This document shows, one piece after another, positions 18,841-30,378 of a stretch of 64,000 nucleotides of DNA. The DNA is from Rhynchopus euleeides (taxonomy: Eukaryota; Euglenozoa; Diplonemea; Diplonemida; Diplonemidae): the NCBI GenBank assembly GCA_963210315.1, contig OY723247.1, positions 1,612,001 through 1,676,000 of the forward strand. The letters are read 5' to 3'. The translations under genes were made by a program, and so were the position numbers. The notes under the pieces are model-generated. The model searched no databases. It saw nothing but the letters and a program-made list of their open reading frames with translations, and was not told the origin of the DNA. Position 1 is the stretch's first letter; each line of letters opens with the position of its first letter.

Positions 18841-21800
18841 ATGTTCTTCAAGAAGAAGAAGCTCACCTTACACGAAGCTGCCTTTCAGGGCGACGTGGCG
18901 GTTGTGAAAAAGCTGGCCAGTCAGAGTGACATCAACAGGTACCAGAATGGTATGTGTGATTGTGCTGTTCTCTTGCATGGCATTGCACTATCTGCTCAGG
19001 AAGGACTGCGCTGCACTTGGCTGTGCGCCAGGACAACATCCAGATGCTGGAGGTACTGCTCGAGCTTGGTGCCGACATCCACAAGCCCCTGGAGATGAAC
19101 CAGTGTATGCCCTTGTTTTGTGTAGCGCACGCGTCATCAACTCCCGAGCAGACAGCACACCTTTGATATCAGCAGCAGTCAACGGCAACGCCAGTGCTGT
19201 CCCATGCCTGATCAGGTTCGGTGCTAACCTCAACGATGCGCGGGATGGTATGATCCTGACAACGGGTGGTGCCATACCGGTGACACCCCCACAGGACTGA
19301 CCGCGCTGCACCTCAGTGCCGACAGGGGGCACACTGCGGTGGTGAGTGCCCTGCTGGAAGGGGGCATGGACGCCAATGCGAAGTGTAATGCTGGCAATAC
19401 GGCGCTCGACCTTGCAATCCGGAAGCACCACCACGAAGTTGTGGCGCTGCTGCTGCACCACGCAGACACTGCTGTCCCTCAGCAACCGCACATCGACACA
19501 CTGCCCACGGATGTGTGCATGGCAGCGACAACCTCGTCACTGGGGCTGCCCGATTCAGCCCTCGACACGACGTACTCAGCGCTGGGCAGCACGTGCCGCG
19601 GTGTGACTGTGGAGCCTGAGGCTGCCACTCGAGGCGTGCCAGACGCGCCAGACGCGCCAAGCTTGGGAGCTGTGCTGTGCGTGTGCGGGGTGGCAGAGGT
19701 GTGTGCCCAGGCGCAGGCGGCGGATGTGAAAGCACGCCGCATGCAGGGCCTTGTGGCTGCGCTGCAGGCTGGTGAGGGTGTGCCTGACGTCACGGCGGAG
19801 GTGGGTGCCGCACGCACAGCTCTGACGGAGGCGATGTCGGCAGTGCGGCATGATGTGCAGAGCAGCGCAGCTGTGCAACAGCGCGACGCAGCTTACGCAG
19901 CACACGTCGGTGCGGCACAGGCCGCATTATCATACCTCGCAGGGGCGGCAGCAGAGGACGACGTGCGTCTGGCACAGGCCAGCAGCAGCGTGGATGCGGC
20001 AGCCCTGCCTGCAGGCACACACACAGACGACGCGGCGCAGGCGGTGGAAGCAGCAGAGACTGCATGTGCTGCGTCTGCGGCTGCGCTCGAGGCCTACGCC
20101 TGTGCCTGGGAGGCTGTGGGTGCGGCGGTGCGCAAGCTGGGCGACCCTGAATCAGTGGCGCAGTGTGTGGTGGATGTGGGTGCGGCACGCGACGCTTTGG
20201 TGGCGGCACACGCCGCGTCGGCTGTGCAGTGCGATGGGCTGGAGCGTGCGGCTGCGGCGGCTGTGCGCGAGGGGGAGGCGCGTGTGCGCAGCGCACGGGC
20301 AGGCAGGGGCCTTCTCGAGCGTGTGGTGTCGGAGGCGGCAGAGCGCCCCGACAAGGCGACCCTGGCACAGCGCCTGCAGGAGCTCAGCAAGCAGGTGGTG
20401 TCTGCAGAGGACGAGCTGGACGACTCGGAGAGGGCTGTGAAGCGTGCACTGCGCCACGGGGAGCCACTCGACGGGCCCCAAGAAACTGTCCGTGCGGCAC
20501 GGCGTGTGCTGAGCCGGGCACAGTCAGCGCTGGAGCAGCAGGAGCGGGCTGTGGCGGAGGCTGCTGTGCGCTTCTACCCAGAGCTGGCTGGTACCGAGGG
20601 TGTGCGCGAGTGGGGCGGGCTGGTGTGCCGGCGGCACCTGCGCGACTACACAGAGCGGGAGCTGCTGGCGCAGAGCAGGCATGCGGTGTGGCGGGCACGG
20701 CGGCCTGACGGCGAGGTCTGTGTGCTGAAGCACTTCGCAACCGACAAGGGCGGCGTGTCACGCCTGCTGCGCGAGGCACGTGCCCTGCAACGTCTGCAGC
20801 ACCCCTGCGTGGCAGAGGTGGTGTGTGTGTTCCAGGACGAGGCGGGCTGGTTCATGGAGATGCCGTACTACAGCGGGGGCGACCTTGCCGCAGCCATGCG
20901 TGGCGGGGCTGGCAGGCAGGCTGTGCTGAGGATGCTGCACGACGCGGCACAGGGGCTTGCCTGCATCCACCACAACGGGCTCGTGCACTGCGACGTGAAG
21001 CCTGAGAACGTGTTCATCGGGGCGGATGGGGTGGGGCGCCTTGGGGACTTCGACATCAGCAAGGACACAACGCTGAGGATGGCGACAGCGACAGTGGCAC
21101 CGGGTGCCATGACCATGGCAGGGGCACGTGGCACACGCGGCTACATGGCACCGGAGGTGGTGCGGGGCGGGGCGGCGTCGTGTGCGTCAGATGTGTACTC
21201 CCTCGGACTGATGGTGTACGATGTGGTGGCAACGGTGGATCGCGGCGACGGTGCAGACGGTGCGATCCCTGCCGTCAGCACAGACACGGTGCCGACAGAG
21301 GCAGTTGTGCTGCTGCAGCGCATGCTTGCAGAGCGTCCGGAGGCACGGCCCTCTGCAGAGGAGGTGGTGGCCCATCCACTGCTGCGCAGCGTAGTGCACG
21401 ACGCCAGCACCACCGCCACACCCGTCGCTTGGATGAACCAGCATGCACGCGGAGAGGTTGTGGACGTGACAGGGGCGCTGCGCGATGCGATGCAGGCGAT
21501 GGTCAGCAAGAGCTGCGACGTCGATGCGCTGGGGAAAGGGCGCAATAATAGCAAGGACGATACCCACAAAGGTCTGCGTGTGGAGCGCGTGCTGCGTGTC
21601 GAGCATGTGGACCTGTGGGAGTCATACCAGCTGCAGCGCCGGCAGATGCAGGCACGCGAGAATGCATCTGCCATACCGCCAGTGCAGCCTCTGTGTGCGG
21701 TGGAGCTGGGCACAGAGCTCCTGAGCAGGGGTGTGAACGAGGTGCATCTCTTCCACGGCACACTGCGGAAGTGGTCGGACCTGATTGTGTCGCAGGGCAT

Positions 21801-22191
21801 GGACGAGCGTGTGTGCTCATGGGGCCTGCACGGTGCAGGACTCTACTTCGCAGAGAACTCCAGCAAGTCCGACGAATATATGTCGCCTGCAGAGGACGGG
21901 CTGTGCGACCTGCTGGTGTGCCGCGTGCTACTGGGGGTCCCACACCTCCGTTTTGAGAAGTCGGTAACCAGCGCACAGGCGGCACGGCGCCCACCCTGTG
22001 TGCAGGGGCACATCAACTGCAAGGAGGGCCACGACTCCACAGACAGCGTGCTTGCCGCTGTGCAGGGCAGTCCTCGTGAGTTTGTGCTGTACGACAGGGC
22101 CCGTGTGTACCCCGAGTACATTGTGAAGGTGCGGCGCGTCAACGAGGTGTTGTCAGCTGCAGGGGCGTCGGTGTACCCGGTGTCCATCTGA
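18841..22191 (+). CDS. Ankyrin / protein kinase / PARP fusion protein
   Basis: Four exons: 18841-18949, 19000-19104, 19149-19247, 19295-22191; introns of 50, 44 and 47 bp; 1,069 aa. The third exon could start at 19152 because the acceptor reads GAGCAG. The ATG at 18841 follows a pyrimidine tract ending CACTGCAG at 18785; an ATG at 18739 is also in frame. Residues ~6-165 hold five ankyrin repeats (TALHLA, TPLISAA, TALHLS, TALDLA). Residues ~200-520 are Ala-rich and helical. The kinase domain (~552-802) has Lys583 (VLKHF), an HCDVKPEN catalytic loop (Asp671), DFD in place of DFG (689-691) and a GTRGYMAPE activation segment. The PARP catalytic domain (~871-1066) keeps the H-Y-E triad: His925 (FHGT), Tyr955 (GLYFAE), Glu1033 (EFVLYD), tankyrase-like. 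It could phosphorylate and ADP-ribosylate partners bound through ankyrins; this is inferred. The exon-intron model restores all ankyrin repeats, which supports it. Confidence 0.85.
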
Positions 22192-23722
22192 CGCGACGAA
22201 CCAGTTTATGGACAACGCCGTTCTGGTGTTGCCGAGCCTGTTGATGTCATTCGATGCACCTGACTACCGTTTTGTGCGTAGGGTGTCAACTCGTTCTGAA
22301 CACCAAAGTGAAATCTAGCAACTGCACCGTGTGTGGATTACTTTGTCCCAATGCGATTACCCCAGCAGAACCGAGGGATGCTGTATCCTTCTGATCACTT
22401 GTCACGCTCGAGTATTTTATCTTCATCGATATTTGTTCCGTTTTTTTGCTATAACCTGCTCAGGTCACGGTAAAAAAGACTGTTGGCAGCGCACGTATGG
22501 ACACCCATACACGTACAGGTGCGCACAAACAAAATTGAAAATTAGTTTATTTTAAGCGCGCCCGCCTTTCAACATCATCGCTTCGGTCTTTTATCGCTTT
22601 CACTGTTTGGGTTCGCACCCAACGTTTCCTTCTGAGCTGAGATGCTGATGGTTAGTCCATGGTTCATGTCTGGGCTATACGTGGTCTAAACGTTCACAGC
22701 ATTTCCTTGGACCTGATGCTCCTTCATTGCGGAGTGTATTTCAACGTTTGTTTCCTTGCATCTCGTGGTGCTGGCACGAGGGCGAGATCAATCGAAGTGG
22801 ATTCGTGACGGCGCTTTGAACTCTTCCCTCGAGATGCAGTGTGCGCTTACCCGACACATTTTCTGTACTTCAGACAGGTAAGGTCACTCGACACGCGGGG
22901 GGGGGGGGGTTGTGTGTGTTTTTTCTGCCAGCCGACATCACTAGCGCCAGCGAGGAAAAAAAACGCGTGACGAGTGACGGGTTGAGGTGGAAGCGATCAA
23001 TGCAAAAATCATCTGAAAGGAAGACTCGAGAGACTGCTGCTGTATTTTTACACTTTGCAGCGCTTTGCTAGAGGCCTTTTTACCATGAAGCGAACGAAAC
23101 AGTTTCACTCCCGACGCGTCGTGTGAAGATGTCCACTCTGACTATCTTCGCCCCGAGAGCTCCTCACTGAGGAACTACCCTCTGCGTGTCATCTTCTGGC
23201 AACATTGTGCGCGTCACTGCCTGGTCGTGTCAGATGTCAGGCTGGTGGTCGTCGACACCAAACACAATACTGGAGGCTTTCCGTTCCGACCCTAATGAAC
23301 TAACGAACCCTGAATCTTATCCGGCTGCCGAGCACCACCCCTGCGTACGTGTGCAGGATGCTAACCCACAGCGAAGGCACCATTCACAGCCAGCGCGAAT
23401 CAGCCTAGAGGGAGGCCTGATGCTACCGAAGCTCCTTCCAAAGCCAGTGGCGGATAACACACACAACCCCCTCCCCATCCCCTCGCGTACGTAGCCCGAT
23501 CTGGAAGCTTTTTGCACTCATCCTGGCGAGGGCGAAAGGCGAGGGTGGTGGTGGTATGAGTATCCACGCCCACGCCCTCCGCCGCCACCCTCGCTGGGGT
23601 CGTGCAGCCGCCCCGCCCCGCCTCGCGCCACGCGTGGCTGTGGGAGGGTGGGACGGGTGGGCTCGCCCCCCCTTCCCTCAAACTCACCCGCACACACACA
23701 CACACACACTCAGGCTGCTGCC
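22192..23722. other. Intergenic
   Basis: I recognise no gene. It presumably includes the 3' UTR of the PARP fusion gene and the 5' leader of the calpain gene. A G-run lies at 22898-22909. The last 35 bases before the calpain ATG are (CA)n ending in ACTCAG, a plausible splice acceptor 10 bases from the ATG. Confidence 0.5.
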
Positions 23723-25069
23723 ATGACAGCATTCGACGATGCAGAGCTTGCCACCCTGCAGGGGAAGGAGGCCACCGCTGGGGATCGTATGGGGTGGGTC
23801 CGCTTCACAGAGCTCGAGGGAGGCGTGCTGCACGGGACCGCGCACAACGTGACACAGGGCATCCTCGATGACTGCTGGGTCATGGCCGCCCTTGTCACCG
23901 TCGCCACGGCACGCCCCGCCCTGCAGCGCCGCATCGTCACCCACAACGCCGCTAAGGGCACCTGCACGGTCCGCATCTGGAAGCGGGGAAAACCCCACGA
24001 CGTAACAGTCACCGACACCCTCCTTTGCAAACTCCCCACCGACCCCACCGGGCCACCCCCCTGCCCCTACTACGCGCGCTCCCCCGGCGCGTGGTGGATC
24101 GCCATCGCCGAGAAGGCCTACGCAGCGCTGCACACATCATACGCCGCACTCGCAGGAGGCCTCGAGGCTGATGCCCTGATGGACTTCACCGGTTGGCCTG
24201 CCCACATCGCCCCGCTGACCCCCTCGCTGCTGCAGGAGGCGCTGCAGGGCGGCGACCTCATCGGGCTCAGCATGTTTGGAGACAGCGCCGAGACGGCAAA
24301 GCCGCAGGTCATCCGCGCGACTGTCGGGCTGCCTGGGAAGCCCGGCGAGACGGCAGAGCTTCACTTCACGGTGGAGGCAGACGCAGCGTCGGTTGTGCGT
24401 GATTTTGTTGAAAAGCACGGCCTGCAGGACACCTCTGTGGCCCCGCTGACAAAATTTGTGCTGCACCACCAGAAGGAGGCTGCAGCTCACGCGGCCCGAG
24501 CGGGCACTGCTGAGGGGGCACATGCGTCCCGCCCGGAGACAGCCGAGAAAATCGTCGAATCCCATTCTTATGCAGTGCTGGGGGCTGACACAGCCGCAGG
24601 CAAGATCCACCTGTGGAACGCATGGGGTGCAGGTGCCCTCAAAGGCGCAGAGGTGCGCAGCGAAGACCTGAAGGGGTCTTTCTGGCTGGCGATGGATGCC
24701 CTGCCCAGCCTGTTCAACGCAGTGCACCACTGTGTCGAAGCGGCCCTCGTCGTGGGGTGTGAGTTGGAGGGCGGCGAGGGCAGTGTGTGTGCTGGCGAGG
24801 GTGTCGAGGATGCCGTCTGCGCCGTGATGGCGCCGGAACCCCGTGCGGAGGGAGGCAGGAATGCCTTCGCAACGCTTGGGTTTACGCTGGCGGCAGGCGG
24901 CGGGCGTGTGGCATCGCCGCTGTGCCCCGTGCGGCAGTTGTGGGTGCGGGCGGGGGCTCCCCTGGAATCTGGGTCGCATGCGGTTGCACTCACGCACCCC
25001 AGCCCGGCGGAGGCGGGTGTTGGGTACACAGCATTGCTGTTCCGGCGTGTGCCTGCAGGGCATCTGTAG
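23723..25069 (+). CDS. Calpain-type cysteine protease
   Basis: 448 aa, single exon. The calpain catalytic core spans ~residues 15-330: the Cys motif QGILDDCWVMAAL (Cys51, oxyanion Gln45), the His motif SHSYAVLG (His281) and the Asn motif LWNAWG (Asn299). All three catalytic residues are present, so an active intracellular protease is likely. An insert rich in Ala and Glu (about 250-275) precedes the His motif. Residues ~335-448 are beta-rich and may be a C2-like calpain domain III. No EF-hands, membrane segment or signal peptide are seen, so calcium dependence through a penta-EF-hand is not expected. Compact calpain-like proteins are numerous in euglenozoans. The ATG lies 10 bases after ACTCAG. 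Confidence 0.88.
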   Translation: MTAFDDAELATLQGKEATAGDRMGWVRFTELEGGVLHGTAHNVTQGILDDCWVMAALVTVATARPALQRRIVTHNAAKGTCTVRIWKRGKPHDVTVTDTLLCKLPTDPTGPPPCPYYARSPGAWWIAIAEKAYAALHTSYAALAGGLEADALMDFTGWPAHIAPLTPSLLQEALQGGDLIGLSMFGDSAETAKPQVIRATVGLPGKPGETAELHFTVEADAASVVRDFVEKHGLQDTSVAPLTKFVLHHQKEAAAHAARAGTAEGAHASRPETAEKIVESHSYAVLGADTAAGKIHLWNAWGAGALKGAEVRSEDLKGSFWLAMDALPSLFNAVHHCVEAALVVGCELEGGEGSVCAGEGVEDAVCAVMAPEPRAEGGRNAFATLGFTLAAGGGRVASPLCPVRQLWVRAGAPLESGSHAVALTHPSPAEAGVGYTALLFRRVPAGHL

Positions 25070-25657
25070 GCGGCTGGGTGTCAGGCGAAGGATGTGCTCC
25101 GTGTGGGGGGTGGTGGGGCGGCAGAGGAGGAGGATGATATCAGAAGAAAGAAGATGCACCCGTTGCCTGGAAGCCCCCCCGCGTGTGGCTCAGGCTGGAG
25201 TGTTGGTTGGGGGCAAATATGCTGGAGAGAAACCTTGCCGTCTAACCTTTGTTTGGCTTGGCAAACCAAAGACTCGTCTGCTGATGGCTTGTTGTGATGC
25301 AGGAGAAGGAGAGAGTGGGAGAGAGGGGCCTGAATGCCCCCGGTTGTGTGGGGAGGTTGCATCAAGAAGGTGTGTGACTACTACACTGCTACAAAAAGAT
25401 TCACGTGTGTGGGGGAATTTCCGTTCGGCTTTGGGGTGCGGTTTTCTTGCCCGGCTCGCCTCACTTGCTTGGAGGACTTTCCAGTCTCAGGTATTCAGTT
25501 ATCACTATCCGGGCCCCGTTTCGAGGATCACAATGCTGCGTGCGGCAGTGGGCTTGAGTTGTCATGACAGAGGTAGTCGCCCCCCGTTCCCTCGCCCGTC
25601 CCAGTGCTTCACAAGCGTTTCATGCGGTGGATTGGTTTCGGGTGTATTGAGGAAGAG

Positions 25658-25881
25658 AGTATATCCTATGCCTTAGACGCACGGTCCTACACAATGGCTT
25701 GTGCGTCACATGGAGTGCGAGACCCTCAGCGAGGAGACGGGCAGGCAGCCAACACACGCCGACAGACCATCACACCACATGATGATCCACATACACAGCA
25801 AATATTCTGTCACCTCCGAACTGAGTTGGCGCCCTGTGCGCTGGCATGCGTAACCACTGTGTATCCAAAATACAGTCTGAT
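25658..25881 (+). repeat. Dispersed repeat, modules A+B joined
   Basis: Module A (25661-25724), a linker CTCAGCGAGGAGACGGGCAG and so on, and module B (25781-25881) form one unit of ~224 bp. The copy at 30379-30638 has the same linker, so A-linker-B is probably the complete form. Confidence 0.8.
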
Positions 25882-26066
25882 AGGCGGACTGTGGCAGCAG
25901 TGCTGCGACGTGGCTTGCCACACAGCGTGTCGGGTGGAGCACAGGTGATGAGGATGCACAGAACCGCACACTTTAAGCCTGCAGCAGCCCTCCTTTTGGA
26001 GATCCCTGTGCTGCTGAAGGTGAGTCTCGTGCTGGAGAAGATAGAGTCAACATGTGATGGAGTACA

Positions 26067-26150
26067 GCAACACGGAGCATATCCTATGCCTTAGACGCAC
26101 GGTCCTACACAATGGCTTGTGCGTCACATGGAGTGCGAGACGTTGGAGAG
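26067..26150 (+). repeat. Dispersed repeat, module A alone
   Basis: CAACACGGAGCATATCC through GAGTGCGAGACGTTGGAGAG. This copy and the one at 18289 share the lead-in CAACACGGAGC and the exit GTTGGAGAG, so they form a sub-type distinct from the A+B copies. Confidence 0.75.
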
Positions 26151-26825
26151 AAGCGCCTTGCTGCTGTGCGGCAGCTTTGCGGAACGTGTGCCTATCATCC
26201 TTGCGCTGCTGCTCCTGTCCAGCGTGAGATCCTCAAGCGCACAAGAGACACGTGTCGGCAAGTCTAATCAAGGCTGGGTCGCTGCACAGGATGACAAAAC
26301 AATGTTACAATTATCTAGTTTGCCAATCACAGCTTCGGCTATGAGTGATCCATGCATTTTCCCGAAGCTGAACTGCCGACCACAACTCTCAAGGCGACAG
26401 TAAAAGGCCCATTCACTCGCGCGCAGAAAGAAGAAGCAACAGCTATTAACGCGTGGGGATGCCACGATTCTAGTCGTGGGCTCGGAGCTCCATTCTGTGG
26501 AGGCGTGAGATGCAACAGCGCGGAGCATCCATGTGGAAGCGCTCGGGTTCTTCCCGGGCCGCCGCTTCTGCGTCCTCCTCCTCGACGTCCACGTCGACGC
26601 CCTCTTCGACCGGCGATATAGAGTGTGACACGCGTGACCGGAGTAATCAGCCCCGGGTGTGCATAAAATGGGGTCGTTCCGCACCAGCTACACTTGGGGC
26701 TTGATTTCCAGACGATTTTCCGCCACTACCAGCCCTGGCGGGCTTGTTTTGTTTTCTACACCACCACCACCAGCCCACCTCTGCAGGTCATACCCAGGCA
26801 CAGGCAAGCCACCCAACCTGCGGTG

Positions 26826-28397
26826 ATGTTGCGCTATGCGGTGCTCCTGCTTGCAGGGGGTGTGCTGGCACAGCACCACGGGACCACGATGGAGGCCGAG
26901 TTTGCGCGGTTCCAGAGCGGTGGGAAGGGGCGTGTGACCGCCGAATCGGGTGTCGCCTTCGCCTACCGTGTCCTGTCGCGCGTGCGCGACGGGGACCTGG
27001 AGACGGTGGAGGCACACGCAGCTGCTGCCGGTGACGGTGCTGAGGGTGCGGACGAACCTGGCTTCGCCAACCTGCTCGTGACGCTTGACCACAGCGAAAG
27101 GGCTGTCGAGGCGTTCCTCACCACGGCAGACGGCAGGGCCTTCCAGCTGGGGCGTGCGGCACCCCCTGCAGAGCACTACGTCTGGGAAGCTGTTCCTGAG
27201 GATGCGAGCGAGGGTGGGGGTGAGGGTGAGGGCGACGCAGACGATCTGGACGAAGAGGCTGAGAGGGCTGCTGAGGCGGGTGGCAGCCCTGCAGTGCGCG
27301 AGGCAGATGTGCTGGCAGTGCCTGGGGGCGAGAAGGACGGCAGCGGGCAGCACGTCGTCGACGTGTTTGTCGGGTTCTCCGACGCAGCAGCGAAGCGTGT
27401 CGGGAATATCCGTGCCAAGGCGCAGTCGCTAATCAGCTGGACCAACATGGCACTGCGCAACAGCAAGGTGACAAACGGGCGCCTGCGTCTGGTGGGTGTG
27501 GCGACACACCCTGAGAACCCTGGGCTGGGGGGGGCGATGAAGCAGCAGAGGCAGTGGTGGAAAAAGGAGATCGCCAGCTCCGGTGCGGACATCACCTTTG
27601 CGGTGCAGGTGTTCAACAACGATGGGCGTGTCATGGGCCTTGGGGCAGTTGGGGGCAAGCGTGCGGCCGTACTGGTCGGGGGCCACCCGAGGGTCTTTGC
27701 ACACGAGGCAGGACACGTGAGTGGGGCTGGTCACTGCCTCAAGGGGTCGAAGGGGAAGCACTCGCGCTACGGCGTCCCCGGCACCATCATGTGCTACTCG
27801 AAGCAGCCGATCTTCTCCAACCCTGACGTGCAGTTCGGGGGCAAGGTGGTGGGTGTGCCCGGGAAGGCTGACGTGGCGCAGGGCTGGCGCAAAATCTTCC
27901 CGAGGATGTCGGGGTACACACGCCACACTGTCCCCTTCGGTGCGTCTGCTCCTCCTACTCCTGTGCCTGCCCCACAGCCGACACCCGCCCCGCAGAATGG
28001 CGGCAAGCTGGTGGCTGGGAGTGTGTACCGTGTGTTCCTGTTCAAGTCACGGCTGGTGCAGCTGTCGGACGGCAAGGTGGGCCTGTCCCGACCGTCGGGG
28101 GGGCAGAACCAGCAGTGGCGCCTGCAGGCCAGGGACGGTGGCTATGCCCTCGTCAACATGCGGTCGCAGCAGTGCCTCGCTGTGCAGGGTGCCTCTCGTG
28201 CTAACGGGGCGGCACTGGTGCCGTCGCGCTGCGGTGCTCTGAAGTCTGACCTGTTTGTGGCGGTGCCTGTCCCCGGAGGGCGCTACATGCTGCGCGCATC
28301 GCACAGCGGCAAGTGTCTCGTGGGTAGGAGGGGCGGCCTGAAGCAGGTGCGCTGCTCTTCAAGGTGGAGGCGGCAGCACTTCCTCTTCAGGGCCTAA
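26826..28397 (+). CDS. Secreted metzincin metalloprotease with ricin-type lectin domain
   Basis: 523 aa, single exon. Signal peptide MLRYAVLLLAGGVLA. Residues ~20-190 are a likely propeptide including an acidic Gly/Glu linker. The catalytic domain (~195-380) contains HEAGHVSGAGH (293-303), matching HExGHxxGxxH: zinc ligands His293, His297 and His303, and catalytic Glu294. A Met-turn follows (IMCYS, Met322). A Pro/Thr linker (~385-400) leads to a C-terminal ricin B-like beta-trefoil (~405-523) with NQQW and paired Cys, a probable carbohydrate-binding tail. Expected role: secreted zinc endopeptidase tethered to glycans, in extracellular digestion or surface processing. The metzincin sub-family is uncertain. 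The ATG at 26826 follows CCACCTCTGCAG by about 40 bases. Confidence 0.85.
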   Translation: MLRYAVLLLAGGVLAQHHGTTMEAEFARFQSGGKGRVTAESGVAFAYRVLSRVRDGDLETVEAHAAAAGDGAEGADEPGFANLLVTLDHSERAVEAFLTTADGRAFQLGRAAPPAEHYVWEAVPEDASEGGGEGEGDADDLDEEAERAAEAGGSPAVREADVLAVPGGEKDGSGQHVVDVFVGFSDAAAKRVGNIRAKAQSLISWTNMALRNSKVTNGRLRLVGVATHPENPGLGGAMKQQRQWWKKEIASSGADITFAVQVFNNDGRVMGLGAVGGKRAAVLVGGHPRVFAHEAGHVSGAGHCLKGSKGKHSRYGVPGTIMCYSKQPIFSNPDVQFGGKVVGVPGKADVAQGWRKIFPRMSGYTRHTVPFGASAPPTPVPAPQPTPAPQNGGKLVAGSVYRVFLFKSRLVQLSDGKVGLSRPSGGQNQQWRLQARDGGYALVNMRSQQCLAVQGASRANGAALVPSRCGALKSDLFVAVPVPGGRYMLRASHSGKCLVGRRGGLKQVRCSSRWRRQHFLFRA

Positions 28398-29353
28398 TCA
28401 CCGCTGCCTTCACGTGCCATGCTTCCTGTCGTGTCTGTGGGGATGTGTGCCGTGTGGCACAGCTTGCCCCCAGACATGGAGTGGTGTGTGTGTCCAGCGA
28501 GGTGGGGGCCGCATCAGAGTTCATTCTGCGACTGACCCTAAACAAACATGTTTACGTGTGTGAATCTACCACGGAGCGAAGGCGATGCTCTGCCAGGGGC
28601 TGGATTGGTTTCGCAGCCCTCTGCCGGTAAATGATATTGCTGTCTATTTTGTTACTGGCAGGGTGGTGTTGCTGGCCTGCCCAGTGCCACAGGTGTTTCT
28701 CAGAACAGCGAAAAACCCTCGCATCTGGGTGCAGTTGTCTGCGACAACCCTCCACTCCCACACCCCCTGCACTCTATGTTTCTCTTTGCACTTTGCACTG
28801 CTGCCTTGCCAATCCTTCGAGACCGAACGACTCGTATGAGTCGAAGACAAGAGACATAACAACAGAACAATCGAGTTTGTGGAACGTGGATCCGACTTAC
28901 CCCCACCGGTCTCGAAGGTTCACACTCGGCAGCACGCAGAGGCTGTGCAACAACGCATAACTCTCATCCCGTGCCACCTTTCATCATGCAAATCTTGTCT
29001 TTCTTGCCTTATGCGCCACCCCACAAGGCCCGTGCCTCTGGGGTCTGTGCCTCTGTGCACTATCCGTGCACTCTTTGGTGTCCCCAGACATATGACGTGG
29101 TGTGAACCGAGACCACTGGCTCTGTTTGATTGCCACGCTTGGATTCGGGGTTCCAGTCGTTCCTTTTGTTCCCCACATCACAGGGACCCCCTGTTGGTGC
29201 CAAGAAAGATAGCGGGGAGTCAGCGCTGTGAGCAACATCAACACACCTCCGCAGCAGGCTGCGGTGGGTTGCTGCTTGTCCCTCGGCTTTCAAGGCTTTC
29301 AAAACACAAACAACCAAACGTCCCCCGTCCTCTCTTTCATAAACGCTTCTCCG

Positions 29354-29578
29354 CCCGAGTTGAGGTGCCTTGAGTCAAAAATGAGCACTGTTGAGTTTGG
29401 GTGGCTGCGTACACTGTCATTTACAGCGTATACGAGCATCCCGAATAAGTTAAAACTCAGGACTCAGTACAAACTCAAGGTAGTCTGCACAACTAATACG
29501 ACTGCAGAAACAACGCACCTTGGTTTGTATTGACTCAAGGCAACTGCTTCAACTCAAAGTCAAGGCACCTTAACTCGG
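29354..29578. repeat. Small TIR (MITE-like) repeat
   Basis: The left arm CCCGAGTTGAGGTGCCTTGA at 29354 is the near reverse complement of the right arm TCAAGGCACCTTAACTCGG (29560-29578). Further ACTCAAGG/CCTTGAGT units sit inside. There is no coding capacity. Single copy in this window. Confidence 0.6.
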
Positions 29579-30378
29579 CCCGAGTAGTCCGTATGCTCTT
29601 TTGTATTATCTTCTGGTGAAAGGCGCTGCACTGCCTCCGACGACAGAGGTACACGCGAATGTGTCTACCTTGCGTGCTTTGTATTTGCACAATGTCGGAT
29701 GATTTGGAGCGTGCCACAGCCAGCAAATAAAGGTCATGTGTCTCAGCAGCAATCCGGCCTGGATTGCCCGTCTGCCTGGCATCACACCGGCACTGCTGCA
29801 CGTCACCTCCCGCTCTTTGCTTCATTTGCCTTGCTGTGCTGCCCCAGGTCCACAGTGACGGCCTTTCGTTTGCTTGCAGTTGTCAGAAGAGACACATGCA
29901 CCACACACCACTCTCCCAGACCGTGGCCCAACCCCCTCCTGGTCGCCACACCCAAGCAGCCGAAGGTGCCAGGCCTGCTGCGAGGTGAGGGGTTCTTCTG
30001 CAGAACAGGGTTGGGCTTGCGGCGAGAGGGTGGGCAGCGTGGCATTGCTTTGCAGGGGCTGGGCCAGGGTGGGTATCCCACCTTCGAGCAGAGCCCCGCG
30101 GTATCGTGTACGCTCCTCCAATCCACCTCCCCGCCCACCCCCAGCCTGTGATTGTTCTCTTGCACTGACAGTGTTACATACACCACGTTGCCCTGCGTCA
30201 AGACCCAGCAAGCTTGTAACAGCCCGCAGCCCTGCTTGTGGGCTTGGGGGTTGTAGATCGCTGCGAGACACAGCAGCGCAAGCAAGGTACGAGCTGCGTT
30301 CCCATCGCAGCACGGGTGGGGTGGCTGCTGCACACACGTGCCCTTCCCTGGAGGTGGAGGTGGAAGAGCTGCATGCAG

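Larger units (their letters stand above)
25070..26825. other. Intergenic with dispersed repeat modules
   Basis: No gene recognised. It holds one A+B repeat (25658-25881) and one lone A module (26067-26150). The stretch 26151-26825 has only short frames. Its last part contains CCACCTCTGCAG, a likely acceptor region for the metalloprotease transcript. Confidence 0.5.

Noticed and set aside
24843-25676. 277-codon frame overlapping the calpain 3' end
   Set aside because: It overlaps the calpain C-terminus in another frame and has no recognisable domain.
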